42,562 bases of DNA from Methylobacterium sp. Leaf108 (GTDB lineage Bacteria > Pseudomonadota > Alphaproteobacteria > Rhizobiales > Beijerinckiaceae). The notes under the pieces were generated by a model. It saw nothing but the letters and a program-made list of their open reading frames with translations. It ran no database searches and had not been told where the DNA came from. A program made the position numbers and the translations under genes. Each line of letters begins with the position of its first letter. The first letter of the stretch is position 1. The DNA lies in NCBI RefSeq assembly GCF_001423265.1, contig NZ_LMND01000013.1, positions 1-42,562 of the forward strand, read 5' to 3'. This document shows, piece after piece, positions 15,980 through 23,628 of the stretch.

Positions 15980-16900
15980 GTGTCCACATCCCCCATCGTG
16001 CCATCGACGTCCATCGCCGCGGCGAACGACACCCGCACCGTCCTGCTGAACGAAGTGTCCTGGGGTGCCATCTTCGCAGGTGCCGTCACCGCCCTGGTGT
16101 CCCAGGTCGTCCTCAACATGGTCGGCGTCGGCATCGGCCTGTCCAGCGTCGGAACCAACGCCGCCGACAACCCGGCCGCCTCGACCCTGTCGATGGGCGC
16201 CGGCGTCTGGTTCATCGTCTCGGGCATCGTCGCCGCGCTCGCCGGCGGGTTCATCGCCGGCCGGCTCTCGGGCAAGCCCGTCACCGCTGCGGCCGGCCTG
16301 CACGGCCTCGTGTCCTGGGCGGTCACCACCCTCGTCGTGCTGTACCTGCTCACCTCCGCGGCGGGCGGCCTCATCGGCGGCGCGTTCTCGGGCGTGACCA
16401 GCACGCTGGGCGGGGCCGGCTCCCTCGTCGGCGGCACCGTGAAGACCGCAGCCCAGGCCGCTGCCCCCTCCCTCGCCCAGATCTCGAACCCGCTCGACGG
16501 CATCGAGAAGTCGGTCCGCCAGCAGGCGTCCGGCCAGGACCCCGAGGCCCTGCGTGACGCCGCCGCCGCCGCGGTGCGGGCTCTTCTGTCGGGTGATCCG
16601 GCCAAGAAGCAGGAAGCCGAGAACCGCGCCGCCGATGCCCTCGCCAAGGCGCAGGGTATCCCGGTCGATCAGGCCAAGACCCAGATCCAGTCCTACCAGA
16701 AGCAGTACGAGGCCGCCGTCGCCGACGCCAAGCAGAAGGCCGTCGCCGCCGCCGAGGCCACCCGGAGCGCGGCCAGCCAGGGTGCCTTCTACGGCGCGCT
16801 CGCGCTCATCCTCGGCGCCCTCGCCGGCTTCTTCGGCGGTCGCCTCGGCGCCCCCAAGCCCGCCACCCTGGTCGCCGGCTACGACGCCCGCCGCGTCTGA
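15980..16900 (+). CDS. Four-helix membrane protein of unknown function (PhnA-like annotation class)
   Basis: A 306-residue membrane protein. GTG at 15980 follows CGGAG by nine bases. Three membrane helices lie near the N-terminus (about 25-50, 72-95 and 105-130) and one near the C-terminus (about 270-290), rich in Gly and Ala. Between them is a soluble helical region (about 150-265) with repeated Ala/Lys/Gln segments that may form a coiled coil. Proteins of this shape in rhizobia and Methylobacterium are often called PhnA-like, but I see no phosphonate-related motif and do not endorse that function. It lies among CsbD-like genes and ends at a clear terminator. Confidence 0.75.
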   Translation: MSTSPIVPSTSIAAANDTRTVLLNEVSWGAIFAGAVTALVSQVVLNMVGVGIGLSSVGTNAADNPAASTLSMGAGVWFIVSGIVAALAGGFIAGRLSGKPVTAAAGLHGLVSWAVTTLVVLYLLTSAAGGLIGGAFSGVTSTLGGAGSLVGGTVKTAAQAAAPSLAQISNPLDGIEKSVRQQASGQDPEALRDAAAAAVRALLSGDPAKKQEAENRAADALAKAQGIPVDQAKTQIQSYQKQYEAAVADAKQKAVAAAEATRSAASQGAFYGALALILGALAGFFGGRLGAPKPATLVAGYDARRV

Positions 16901-16910
16901 CAGACCGCTT

Positions 16911-16933
16911 CGGCCGGTCGTCCAGACCGGCCG
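16911..16933 (+). terminator. Intrinsic terminator after the four-helix membrane protein gene
   Basis: A perfect 9-bp stem CGGCCGGTC/GACCGGCCG with a 5-base loop is followed by ACTTTCCC. It lies 11 bases after the stop codon. Confidence 0.75.
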
Positions 16934-16966
16934 ACTTTCCCTGATCCCTCACACAGGAGCACAGCC

Positions 16967-17170
16967 ATGAGCAGCACCACGGACAAGCTGAAGGGCCTCG
17001 CCAACGAGGCCGCCGGCAACGTCAAGCAGGTGGCCGGCAAGGTCACCGGAAACGACAAGCTCGTCGTCGAGGGCAAGGCCCAGGAACTCAAGGGCGAGGC
17101 CCAACGCACCGTCGGCGAAGCCAAGGACGGCGTGAAATCGGTCGTCGACAAGGTGACCGGCAAACACTGA
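16967..17170 (+). CDS. CsbD family protein
   Basis: A 67-residue protein of the classic CsbD type. The ATG at 16967 follows AGGAG by seven bases. The pattern is TDKLKGLANEAAGNVKQVAG, then KLVVEGKAQELKGEAQ, then a C-terminal amphipathic helix. Of the four CsbD-like genes here this one is closest to the single-domain family norm. It is expected to be cytoplasmic and stress induced. A GC-rich hairpin just after the stop (about 17181-17205) may end its transcript. Confidence 0.92.
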   Translation: MSSTTDKLKGLANEAAGNVKQVAGKVTGNDKLVVEGKAQELKGEAQRTVGEAKDGVKSVVDKVTGKH

Positions 17171-17246
17171 CCGCGCCGCGGCGGCGGGAGCGCGGATCGC
17201 GCCCCCGCCACCCGCCGCGAGCGAGAACGAACACGAGGAGAGTTGC

Positions 17247-17630
17247 ATGAATCGCGACCAATTCCATGGCGCCTCGCGCCACCTGAAGGGCCGTGCCCAG
17301 ACGGCGCTCGGCGGTATCACCGGCGATCCCGCCCGGCAGGTCCGCGGCGCCGTCAACCAGGTGGCCGGCGGCGCGCAATACGCCTACGGCCGTGTGCGCG
17401 AACGCGCCGGGGATCTCGCCGAGGACGGCCGTCATCTCGCGCACGAGGTGCGGGACCGTGCCGGCAACCTGATCGAAGACGGCCGCCATCTGGCCCACGA
17501 CGCCCGCGAGCGCGGAGCGGCCTACGGACAGCGCGCCGTGCGCTACGCCGACGACAACCGGGCCTCCGCCCTGTTCGGTCTCGCCGCCGTCGCCTTCGCG
17601 GTCGGCTGGTTCGTCCGTCCCAAGCCCTGA
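17247..17630 (+). CDS. CsbD-like protein with C-terminal membrane helix
   Basis: A 127-residue protein. The ATG at 17247 follows GAGGAG by seven bases. The N-terminus (NRDQFHGASRHLKGRAQTAL, then a VRGAVNQVAGG unit) resembles CsbD. The middle contains two near-identical DGRHLAH repeats in an amphipathic helix. The C-terminus (ALFGLAAVAFAVGWFVRP) is a single membrane helix with a positive tail. It shares the plan of the 15375-15878 protein but not its detailed sequence. It probably coats the inner membrane; the role is unknown. Confidence 0.82.
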   Translation: MNRDQFHGASRHLKGRAQTALGGITGDPARQVRGAVNQVAGGAQYAYGRVRERAGDLAEDGRHLAHEVRDRAGNLIEDGRHLAHDARERGAAYGQRAVRYADDNRASALFGLAAVAFAVGWFVRPKP

Positions 17631-17938
17631 ATTCCAGGCGCTCGCTTCGCTTCAGGATCTGAAGGGATCGCGGCCATCCCCCCGGTCCCGGACTATCAGC
17701 CGGGACGAGACGGCCCGCCGCCCTGATCGTGAACCACGACGGGTCGGCCACCGGTGGAAACGCTAGCGTGAGCGTCGGACGGTCGTCCCGTTTGCTGACG
17801 TTCCGCCGACCGGGCGCCGCTCGCGGTCCTGCCGCGGCCACGTCGGGCCGGCGTCACCTGACCCGGCTCGGTCTGTCGGTCAGCCGATCACTCTCGAATA
17901 TCCCGATCTCGCATCTCCAGAATGGGAACCCACACACG
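17631..17938. other. Intergenic region before the BA14K gene
   Basis: No gene is evident. A short hairpin GTCCCGG/CCGGGAC at 17685-17706 may be the terminator of the preceding gene. An open frame runs through the second half into the BA14K gene, but its N-terminal extension has no signal peptide or similarity. The BA14K promoter must lie here; I could not pick out a confident -35/-10 pair. Confidence 0.4.
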
Positions 17939-18376
17939 ATGAAGTTGACCCTCGCCCTCGCCGCCACCGTCGCCGCCACCCTCATCGGGCTGCCGGCCCA
18001 GGCTTCCCCGATCGGCCCCGGCCCGATCCAGGCCCTCACCGAGGGCGCCCTTCCCACCGAGTACGTGCAGTATCGCCGCTTCGGATCTCGCGGTTACGGC
18101 CCCCGCCGGTTCGGCCACCGCGGCTACGGTCGCGGTTACGGCTATCGCCGCGGCCCCGGCGTGGGTGCCGCCGTCGGTGCGGGCGTCGCCGGTCTGGCCG
18201 CCGGCGCCATCATCGGTGGGGCCATTGCCAACTCCCAGGCCCAGGCGGCCCCGGTGATCGTCCGGGGTGGGGCCGATCCCGAGGCCGTGGCCGCCTGTGC
18301 CCGCCGCTTCCGCTCCTACGACGCAGCGAGCGGGACCTACCTCGGCAACGACGGCGCCCGCCACGCGTGCCCGTAA
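17939..18376 (+). CDS. BA14K family secreted protein
   Basis: A 145-residue protein with a Sec signal peptide (about 1-22, ending PAQA), an Arg/Gly/Tyr-rich segment (about 45-75), a glycine-rich hydrophobic segment (about 78-100, GVAGLAAGAIIGGAI), and a C-terminal BA14K motif, CARRFRSYDAASGTYLGNDG. BA14K was described as an immunoreactive, lectin-like Brucella protein and is widespread in Hyphomicrobiales. The ATG at 17939 is chosen because it begins the signal peptide. It is expected to be periplasmic or membrane-attached through the glycine-rich helix. Confidence 0.88.
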   Translation: MKLTLALAATVAATLIGLPAQASPIGPGPIQALTEGALPTEYVQYRRFGSRGYGPRRFGHRGYGRGYGYRRGPGVGAAVGAGVAGLAAGAIIGGAIANSQAQAAPVIVRGGADPEAVAACARRFRSYDAASGTYLGNDGARHACP

Positions 18377-18584
18377 GCAGGTTTCGTAAAAACGGTCGCC
18401 GGTTCTCAGTCGAAAATCTGCGCCACACCAGAAACCTAGGCAGGATGAAGCATTGGCCTGCCAACGCGAGCCTGCTTCGCGTTCGTCCAGCTCCGGCGGC
18501 GTGGCCCGAGCCCGCCGCTGGTCGACGTCTCCACACCGGGCAGGTGACTGTCCGGCCTTTCCACACCACCAATCAGGATCGACC

Positions 18585-19067
18585 ATGAGCAAGGGCTATC
18601 CCTCGATGACCGCGCTTCTCGGCCTTCTGGCCGTGGCGGGCTACCAGAACCGCGACAAGATCGCCGAACTTCTGAAGGGCCATGGCGGCGCCGAGCCGGC
18701 ACGGATCCCCGTCCAGCCGATTCCGAACACCGGGCCTACCGCCACGGGAGGCGGGCTTCCCGGATTGGCGGGCCTGCTCGGCGGTGTCGGTACGGCGGGC
18801 GTCGGTGGGCTGATCGCCAGCGGGCTGAGCGAACTCGTCGATCATTTCACCAAGAGCGGTCACGCCGAGACGGCGAAATCCTGGGTCAACCAGGGCCCCG
18901 GCCGCAGCATCGCGGAGGCCGAGTTGGAGCGGGCGATCGGTCCCGAGACCCTCGATCACCTGACGCAGCAGACCGGCCTGAGCCGCGCCGCCCTCCTGTC
19001 GCGCCTCTCGCGCGAACTTCCCTCGGCCATCGACCGCTACGCCGCCGACGGGCGCCACCCGGCCTGA
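18585..19067 (+). CDS. YidB family (DUF937) protein
   Basis: A 160-residue protein; the ATG at 18585 follows AGGA. A Gly/Leu-rich central segment (GLPGLAGLLGGVGTAGVGGLI) is followed by the YidB core: GLSELVDHF, AKSWVNQGPG, AIGPETLDHLTQQTGLS and LLSRLSRELPSAID. The family fold is a small helical bundle of unknown function. It lies in the same direction as the CsbD, BA14K and coiled-coil genes. A short frame at 18445-18588 ends in an ATGA overlap with this start but is not convincing as a gene. Confidence 0.9.
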   Translation: MSKGYPSMTALLGLLAVAGYQNRDKIAELLKGHGGAEPARIPVQPIPNTGPTATGGGLPGLAGLLGGVGTAGVGGLIASGLSELVDHFTKSGHAETAKSWVNQGPGRSIAEAELERAIGPETLDHLTQQTGLSRAALLSRLSRELPSAIDRYAADGRHPA

Positions 19068-19105
19068 AGCCGACGGGCGCCAGCCGGGTCGAATTGCGCT
19101 AGACC

Positions 19106-19141
19106 GTCGCTGCGGCCGCTCCGACGCCCGGCCGCAGCGAC
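19106..19141 (+). terminator. Hairpin terminator after the YidB-family gene
   Basis: A perfect 13-bp stem, GTCGCTGCGGCCG with its complement, closes a 10-base loop 39 bases after the stop. There is no T-run, so termination efficiency is uncertain. Confidence 0.6.
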
Positions 19142-19197
19142 CCCGACGGCACCCGCCGAAGTTCGATCGACCCCCTGACCGACATCGCGAGAGCATC

Positions 19198-20355
19198 ATG
19201 GCCATCGATTATCGCTCCGAACTTCGCAGACCCGTTCCGTTCAGTCTCGCCGTGGTGGCCACGGTGCTGCTGATCTGGCTCGTGGTCGCCTCCATCGCCG
19301 CCGGGAAGCAGCGCAGCGCCCGCGACAACCGCATCCGCGAGGTCGAGACCAAGCAGACCGCCCTTCAATCCGACCTCGACCGGCAGATCGCCACCGCCGG
19401 CACCCTGGCGTCGCTGCAGGCGAAGATCGGCACGGCCGAGCAGCAGGACCGCCAGGCGACGCAGGCCGCCGAACAGGCGAAGTCCCGCCTCGCGACCCTG
19501 AGCCAGGAGCAGCAAGCGGCCGAGGCCAAGGCGGCCGAGGCCAAGAAGACGGCGGATGCCGAGACGAAGCGCCTGGACGACCTGAAGGCGCAGGTCGCGC
19601 AGGCCGAGCAGAAGCTCGCGCCTCTGCGCGAGGCCGCCACCGCCGCCGAGGCCTCCGCCGTCGAGCGGACTCAGGAACTCGCCGACGTCGGTCGCAGGCT
19701 GGAGGAGGTGCGGGTGCAGGAGGTCAAGCTGCGCACCGATCTGGCGGCGATGACACAGGAAGCGTCCAACAAGACGAACGACCTCGCCAAGGCCGAGGAG
19801 CGCCAGCAGAACGCCCGCGAAGGTGCGGCCGCGGCACAGAAGGAACTCGCCGAGGCCCGCGCCGCCGCCGAGCAGGCCACCAAGCAGCGCACGGACATGG
19901 AGCAGGCCGTCGCCACGCTGACCGTTCAGCGCGAGAAGCTGGCGGCGGAGATCGAGCAGGCCAACCGGGAGGCGCAGCAGGCGCGCGACACGCTCACTAC
20001 CACCCGCAAGGACCTCGCCCAGGCCCAGGCCGAGCGGGACAGAGTGACGTCCGAGCGCAACCAGCTCGAGCAGACGCTCCAGAAACTGTCCACCGACCGG
20101 GACGCCGGAACCGCGGCCCTGGAGGCCCTCAAGAAGCGCCAGGCCGACGCCCAGGCCGAGCTGGCGACGCTCACCGAGACCCTGGCGACGCGCAACAAGG
20201 AGGCGGCCACCGTCGACGAGCAACTCGCCACGGCCCGGCAGGACCTCAGTGCCACACAGGCCAAGTTGGCCGACATCCGGCAGCAGCTGTCGAACCAGCC
20301 GGCCGGCGGAGCGACCCCGCCGAACCAGCCCGCACCGGCTCAGCGAGCGAAGTAG
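19198..20355 (+). CDS. Membrane-anchored long coiled-coil protein
   Basis: A 385-residue protein. A short cytoplasmic N-terminus is followed by one membrane helix (about 15-36, SLAVVATVLLIWLVVASIAAG). A continuous Ala/Gln/Glu/Lys-rich coiled coil occupies about 43-365, and the end is a short proline-rich tail. No catalytic motif is present. Generic homology searches will probably label it SMC-like or a chromosome partition protein because of the coiled coil alone; I see no ATPase part. The orientation is likely Nin-Cout, with the rod in the periplasm, so a structural envelope role is possible. It ends the CsbD-to-coiled-coil run and is followed by a strong terminator. Confidence 0.8.
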   Translation: MAIDYRSELRRPVPFSLAVVATVLLIWLVVASIAAGKQRSARDNRIREVETKQTALQSDLDRQIATAGTLASLQAKIGTAEQQDRQATQAAEQAKSRLATLSQEQQAAEAKAAEAKKTADAETKRLDDLKAQVAQAEQKLAPLREAATAAEASAVERTQELADVGRRLEEVRVQEVKLRTDLAAMTQEASNKTNDLAKAEERQQNAREGAAAAQKELAEARAAAEQATKQRTDMEQAVATLTVQREKLAAEIEQANREAQQARDTLTTTRKDLAQAQAERDRVTSERNQLEQTLQKLSTDRDAGTAALEALKKRQADAQAELATLTETLATRNKEAATVDEQLATARQDLSATQAKLADIRQQLSNQPAGGATPPNQPAPAQRAK

Positions 20356-20370
20356 GCCTGCCTGAACGAC

Positions 20371-20405
20371 CCCGGATCGGCACCGTTTTCCGGTGCCGAT
20401 CCGGG
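20371..20405. terminator. Strong intrinsic terminator
   Basis: A perfect 15-bp stem, CCCGGATCGGCACCG with its complement, closes a TTTTC loop 15 bases after the coiled-coil gene stop. It is symmetric and about 100 bases beyond the stop of the opposing EF-hand gene, so it may serve both directions. Confidence 0.88.
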
Positions 20406-20502
20406 TGAGACAGATCTTCCGAGTGCACGTCCGTCATGACCGCGGGAGCCGCCGTCATTCCGATGCCGAGGCCTTGCAAGTGCCGAGGCCTTGCCCTCCC
20501 GA

Positions 20503-20931
20503 TCACTCGACGCGGCACGGCCGTTCGGCGCGGGTGACCCGCCCGTCGCGGTCGACGTCGAGACGCGCGAAACGCTTCGCGAAGACCGCATCGATCTCCT
20601 CGACCGTCAGCGCGCCGTCCCCGTTCGCGTCGATGCGGCGGAAGCGCCGTTCGGGATCGGACGGACCTTTGCCGGGGTGTGCCGCCCACCAGGCGGACCA
20701 TTCGGCCTGCGAGATGCGACCGTCGCCATCGGCATCGGCCTTCATCAGGCGCGTCCGGTGCCGTGTAAGAAACGTCGCGAGATCGACGCCGACTTGCGTG
20801 CCCGGCGCGGCCGATGTCGCCGTGGGAGGCGCGGCCGAAGCGGGGGAGGCCGCCAGGAGTACCGCGAGGGACAGACAGACGGTCAATCTCGTCGTCGAGG
20901 CGAGGTCGGCCATGGAACAGCGTCTTGTCAT
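20503..20931 (-). CDS. Secreted EF-hand calcium-binding protein
   Basis: A 142-residue protein with a Sec signal peptide (about 15-34, VCLSLAVLLAASPASA) and at least three EF-hand loops: DADGDGRISQAE, DANGDGALTVEE and DVDRDGRVTRAE. Such small periplasmic EF-hand proteins are common in Methylobacterium and Rhizobiales; calcium storage or sensing is assumed. The ATG at 20931 is used; an in-frame ATG at 20913 would also keep the signal peptide. The gene lies downstream of and in the same direction as the GCG_CRPN gene, 74 bases after its stop. Confidence 0.88.
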   Translation of the reverse strand: MTRRCSMADLASTTRLTVCLSLAVLLAASPASAAPPTATSAAPGTQVGVDLATFLTRHRTRLMKADADGDGRISQAEWSAWWAAHPGKGPSDPERRFRRIDANGDGALTVEEIDAVFAKRFARLDVDRDGRVTRAERPCRVE

Positions 20932-21005
20932 GGAGGAACGCTCCCTGCCGGAGGATCGGGCGGGATCGCGGCCTTCGCCGCGATCCCCGGTGTCATCGCG
21001 TCACG

Positions 21006-21317
21006 TCACCAGCGGCGATGCCACCCGCGGTGCCAGCCGACGGGGCGATGGACCACACCCCAGCGGCGCCAGCGCGGCCCGCCCCCATGGAACCGGCGAG
21101 GGCCGTAGAACGCCGGGCGATAGGCGTAGGGGACAAACACGGCCCTCGGCCGGAGGTTGGGGCGGCACCAACCGTAGACGCCGCGGTGGAAGCCGGGGCC
21201 GCAGCCGTCCCGGGCCTCGGCCGGGGCGGACATGGCCAGCGGAGCCGCGAGGCCGGCCGCCAGCACCGCCGCCGGCAGCAGCCGTTTCAGTGTCGAAGAT
21301 GCGAACGAGACTGTCAT
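21006..21317 (-). CDS. Small secreted GCG_CRPN-type protein
   Basis: A 103-residue secreted protein. After a signal peptide (about 1-33) the mature part starts with GCGPGFHRGVYGWCRPN, the signature of the GCG_CRPN family, followed by a Tyr/Arg/Trp/His-rich tail ending WHRGWHRRW. The function is unknown; the His-rich end may bind metal. The ATG at 21317 is preferred over one at 21323 because AAAGGGA is then six bases away. The gene is divergent from the second two-component system, with 176 bases of shared regulatory DNA. Confidence 0.85.
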   Translation of the reverse strand: MTVSFASSTLKRLLPAAVLAAGLAAPLAMSAPAEARDGCGPGFHRGVYGWCRPNLRPRAVFVPYAYRPAFYGPRRFHGGGPRWRRWGVVHRPVGWHRGWHRRW

Positions 21318-21409
21318 CGTCATTCCCTTTTCCGATCGGTGTTTGCCGATGGGGGGATCATGCTCCGGGGCCGTCGCGAAGGTTTGTCGAGAACCCGCGA
21401 TTGTGTCGC

Positions 21410-21424
21410 GGTCTGTCGCAGACC
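21410..21424. promoter_or_regulatory. Palindrome with TGTCG direct repeats between divergent genes
   Basis: GGTCTG-TCG-CAGACC is a perfect 15-base palindrome 70 bases upstream of the response-regulator start. TGTCG also occurs at 21385, 21404 and 21414, the last two 10 bases apart, one helical turn. OmpR-type regulators bind such direct repeats, so autoregulation by the downstream regulator is possible. Confidence 0.4.
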
Positions 21425-21493
21425 CGAGCGCGCCGACACGAATCGCGACGACTTCACCGCCGAAGGATGCGCGCGGTGGTCTAGGACCGCGTG

Positions 21494-22228
21494 ATGGAAA
21501 CCGGAGACATGGACAGTGCACACGTCCTGGTGGTCGACGACCACCGCGAAATCCGCGACCCGCTGGCGGCCTATCTGAAGCGGCACGCCCTGCGCGTCAG
21601 CGTCGCCTCGGACGCCGGCGCCGCGCGCGCCGTGCTGTCGGGGGCGGCCATCGACCTCGTCATCCTCGACGTGATGATGCCGGGCGAGGACGGGCTCTCC
21701 CTCTGTCGCCACATCCGCGAGGTCCATGACACGCCGGTGATTCTGCTGACCGCCCTCGGCGAGCAGACCGACCGGATCGTCGGCCTCGAGATCGGAGCGG
21801 ACGACTACGTCACGAAGCCGTTCGACCCGCGCGAGCTGCTGGCCCGCGTGAAGAACCTGCTCCGCCGTGCCCGGTCGCTCCCCCGCTCCCGCGACGAGGC
21901 CCACGGGCGCCGGCTCGCCTTCGACCGCTGGACGTTGGACACGGACCGGCGCCAGCTCGTCGACGAGGCCGGGGCTACGGTGGCCCTCAGCACCGGGGAG
22001 TTCCGCTTGATCGCCGCCCTGACGCGCCACCCCCGGATCGTGCTCTCGCGCGACCAGCTCCTCGACCTGACCCGTGGCCGCGCCGCCGACGGGTTCGACC
22101 GCAGCATCGACAACCAGGTCAGCCGCCTGCGGCGCAAGCTGGAACGCGACCCGGCCAATCCCGAACTCCTCAAGACGGTCTGGGGCGGCGGCTACGTGCT
22201 GGCGTCCGACGTGAGGACCGTGTCGTGA
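21494..22228 (+). CDS. OmpR-family response regulator (second system)
   Basis: A 244-residue receiver plus winged-helix regulator. The acidic pocket lies in VLVVDDHRE, the phospho-acceptor is D59 in VILDVMMPGEDG, the Thr of LLTALGE and K108 in VTKPFDP complete the receiver. The effector domain shows STGEFRLIAAL and DNQVSRLRRKLE. The start is ATG at 21494, seven bases after AGGA; that AGGA sits inside a GGTC-TAG-GACC inverted repeat. A GTG at 21491 and an ATG at 21509 are alternatives. The stop overlaps the kinase start (GTGA). Confidence 0.93.
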   Translation: METGDMDSAHVLVVDDHREIRDPLAAYLKRHALRVSVASDAGAARAVLSGAAIDLVILDVMMPGEDGLSLCRHIREVHDTPVILLTALGEQTDRIVGLEIGADDYVTKPFDPRELLARVKNLLRRARSLPRSRDEAHGRRLAFDRWTLDTDRRQLVDEAGATVALSTGEFRLIAALTRHPRIVLSRDQLLDLTRGRAADGFDRSIDNQVSRLRRKLERDPANPELLKTVWGGGYVLASDVRTVS

Positions 22229-23616
22229 AGCGAGCGGCCACGGCGCTGGTGCCGCGCTCCCTCGGCGGGCGGCTGGCGCTTCTCTTGGTGATCGCGGTGG
22301 TGGGCGCGCAGGCGGTCGCCTTCGCCCTGTTCGCGCGGGAATCGTCCCTGGTCGGCCGTGCCGCGGCCCGGACCCAGGTCGTCGACCGCGTCGCCACGCT
22401 GGTGCGCCTGCTCGATACGGTGCCGGCGGACGCCGTACCGGGCGTCATCGAGGCCTATGGCTCTTCCCGGCACCGCTTCACCATCGACGCCGCCAGCCGC
22501 GTCGCCGAGGAGGAGATGGATGCGGACGAGGCCCGGTTCGCCCGCCGCCTCGACCGCCGGGTGCGGGACGGTGCGAGCCAGGCCCGGCTGCTGCTGGTGG
22601 ACCGCGATGCGGACGCGTCGGCGGATCGCGCGTCGGCCAGGCCGCAGGCCCTGCGCGTCTCCGTCCGCCTCGACGACGGACGTTGGCTGAACGGCGAGGC
22701 GCCGCTGGCGCTGCATCCGCCGCCCTGGATCCGCATCGGCCTGCTCCAGACCGCCGTGAGCGTCGTGGCCGTACTCGCCGTCGTGGCAATCGCCATGCGC
22801 GGCGTCGTCGGGCCGGTGACGGCCCTCGCCCAGGCGGCCGAACGGGCCGGGCGGGGCATCGCGGTCGATCCCTTGCCGGAGCGCGGCCCGGACGAACTCC
22901 GCACGATGACGGCGGCGTTCAACGAGATGCAGGCCCGGTCCCGCGCCTTCGTCACCGACCGGACCCGGATGCTGGCCGCCATCAGCCACGACCTGCGCAC
23001 CCCCATCGCCTCGCTGTGGCTGCGGGCGGAGATGGTCGAGGACGTGGCCTTGCGCGAGGCGATGGTCACGACGATCGCGCGGATGGGGCGGATGGTCGAT
23101 GCGACCCTGGCCTTCGCGCGCGACGATGCGATGGCGCAGGACAGCGGTCCCCTCGACCTCGCGGTCCTGATCCGATCCCTCGTCGACGAGCACACGGTGC
23201 TCGGGCGCGACGTCACCGTCTCCGGGCCCGATACGATTCCCTTCCACGGGCGGTCGATCGCCCTGCGCCGCGCCCTCGACAACCTCGTCGAGAACGCGGT
23301 GCGCTACGGCGGCTGCGCCCGGATCGGCCTGGACCGCTCGGACGGGGCGATCCTGATCGCCATCGACGACGACGGCCCCGGCATCCCGCCGGACCGGATC
23401 GAGGAGATGTTCGCGCCCTTCGCGCGGCTGGAGGACTCGCGCAGCGCCGAGACCGGAGGGACCGGGCTGGGCCTCGCCATCGCGCGTTCCGCCATCCGCG
23501 CGCACGGCGGCACCATCAGGCTCCTGGACCGCGACGGGGCCGGCCTGCGGGCGCAGGTGACGCTGCCGACGCAGGATGCCACGAGCCGGGGCCGGACGCC
23601 CACTACGGGTTCGTGA
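22225..23616 (+). CDS. Sensor histidine kinase (second system)
   Basis: A 463-residue inner-membrane kinase with GTG start overlapping the regulator stop. Two membrane helices (about 16-38 and 170-190) enclose a periplasmic region of about 130 residues. HAMP, HisKA with H255 in ISHDLRTPI, and HATPase follow, the last with N-box DNLVENAVRYG, G1 DDDGPGIP, F MFAPFARL and G2 GTGLGLAIA. The arrangement resembles the EnvZ/QseC-type branch. The stimulus cannot be inferred. It converges with the Hsp70-like gene with only 12 bases between stops and no clear terminator. Confidence 0.93.
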   Translation: MKRAATALVPRSLGGRLALLLVIAVVGAQAVAFALFARESSLVGRAAARTQVVDRVATLVRLLDTVPADAVPGVIEAYGSSRHRFTIDAASRVAEEEMDADEARFARRLDRRVRDGASQARLLLVDRDADASADRASARPQALRVSVRLDDGRWLNGEAPLALHPPPWIRIGLLQTAVSVVAVLAVVAIAMRGVVGPVTALAQAAERAGRGIAVDPLPERGPDELRTMTAAFNEMQARSRAFVTDRTRMLAAISHDLRTPIASLWLRAEMVEDVALREAMVTTIARMGRMVDATLAFARDDAMAQDSGPLDLAVLIRSLVDEHTVLGRDVTVSGPDTIPFHGRSIALRRALDNLVENAVRYGGCARIGLDRSDGAILIAIDDDGPGIPPDRIEEMFAPFARLEDSRSAETGGTGLGLAIARSAIRAHGGTIRLLDRDGAGLRAQVTLPTQDATSRGRTPTTGS

Positions 23617-23628
23617 CCCCCCGCCCGC

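Noticed and set aside
15980..16900. Function in phosphonate metabolism suggested by the PhnA-like label of similar proteins
   Set aside because: The protein is a Gly/Ala-rich four-helix membrane protein without PhnA zinc-ribbon cysteines; the label looks like a propagated error.
18445..18588. Small frame (47 codons) ending in an ATGA overlap with the YidB-family gene
   Set aside because: The AGG motif is too close to the ATG, and the Pro/Arg-rich translation resembles no family. The overlap alone is not enough.
15054..19197. General-stress sigma factor (EcfG-type, GGAAC...GTT) promoters upstream of the CsbD cluster
   Set aside because: I looked for GGAAC with correct spacing upstream of each start and found only a GGGAACCC that overlaps the BA14K start region. 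Not supported by eye.
19198..20355. SMC-like or chromosome-partition ATPase
   Set aside because: Only a coiled coil and a membrane helix are present; no Walker motifs or hinge are seen.
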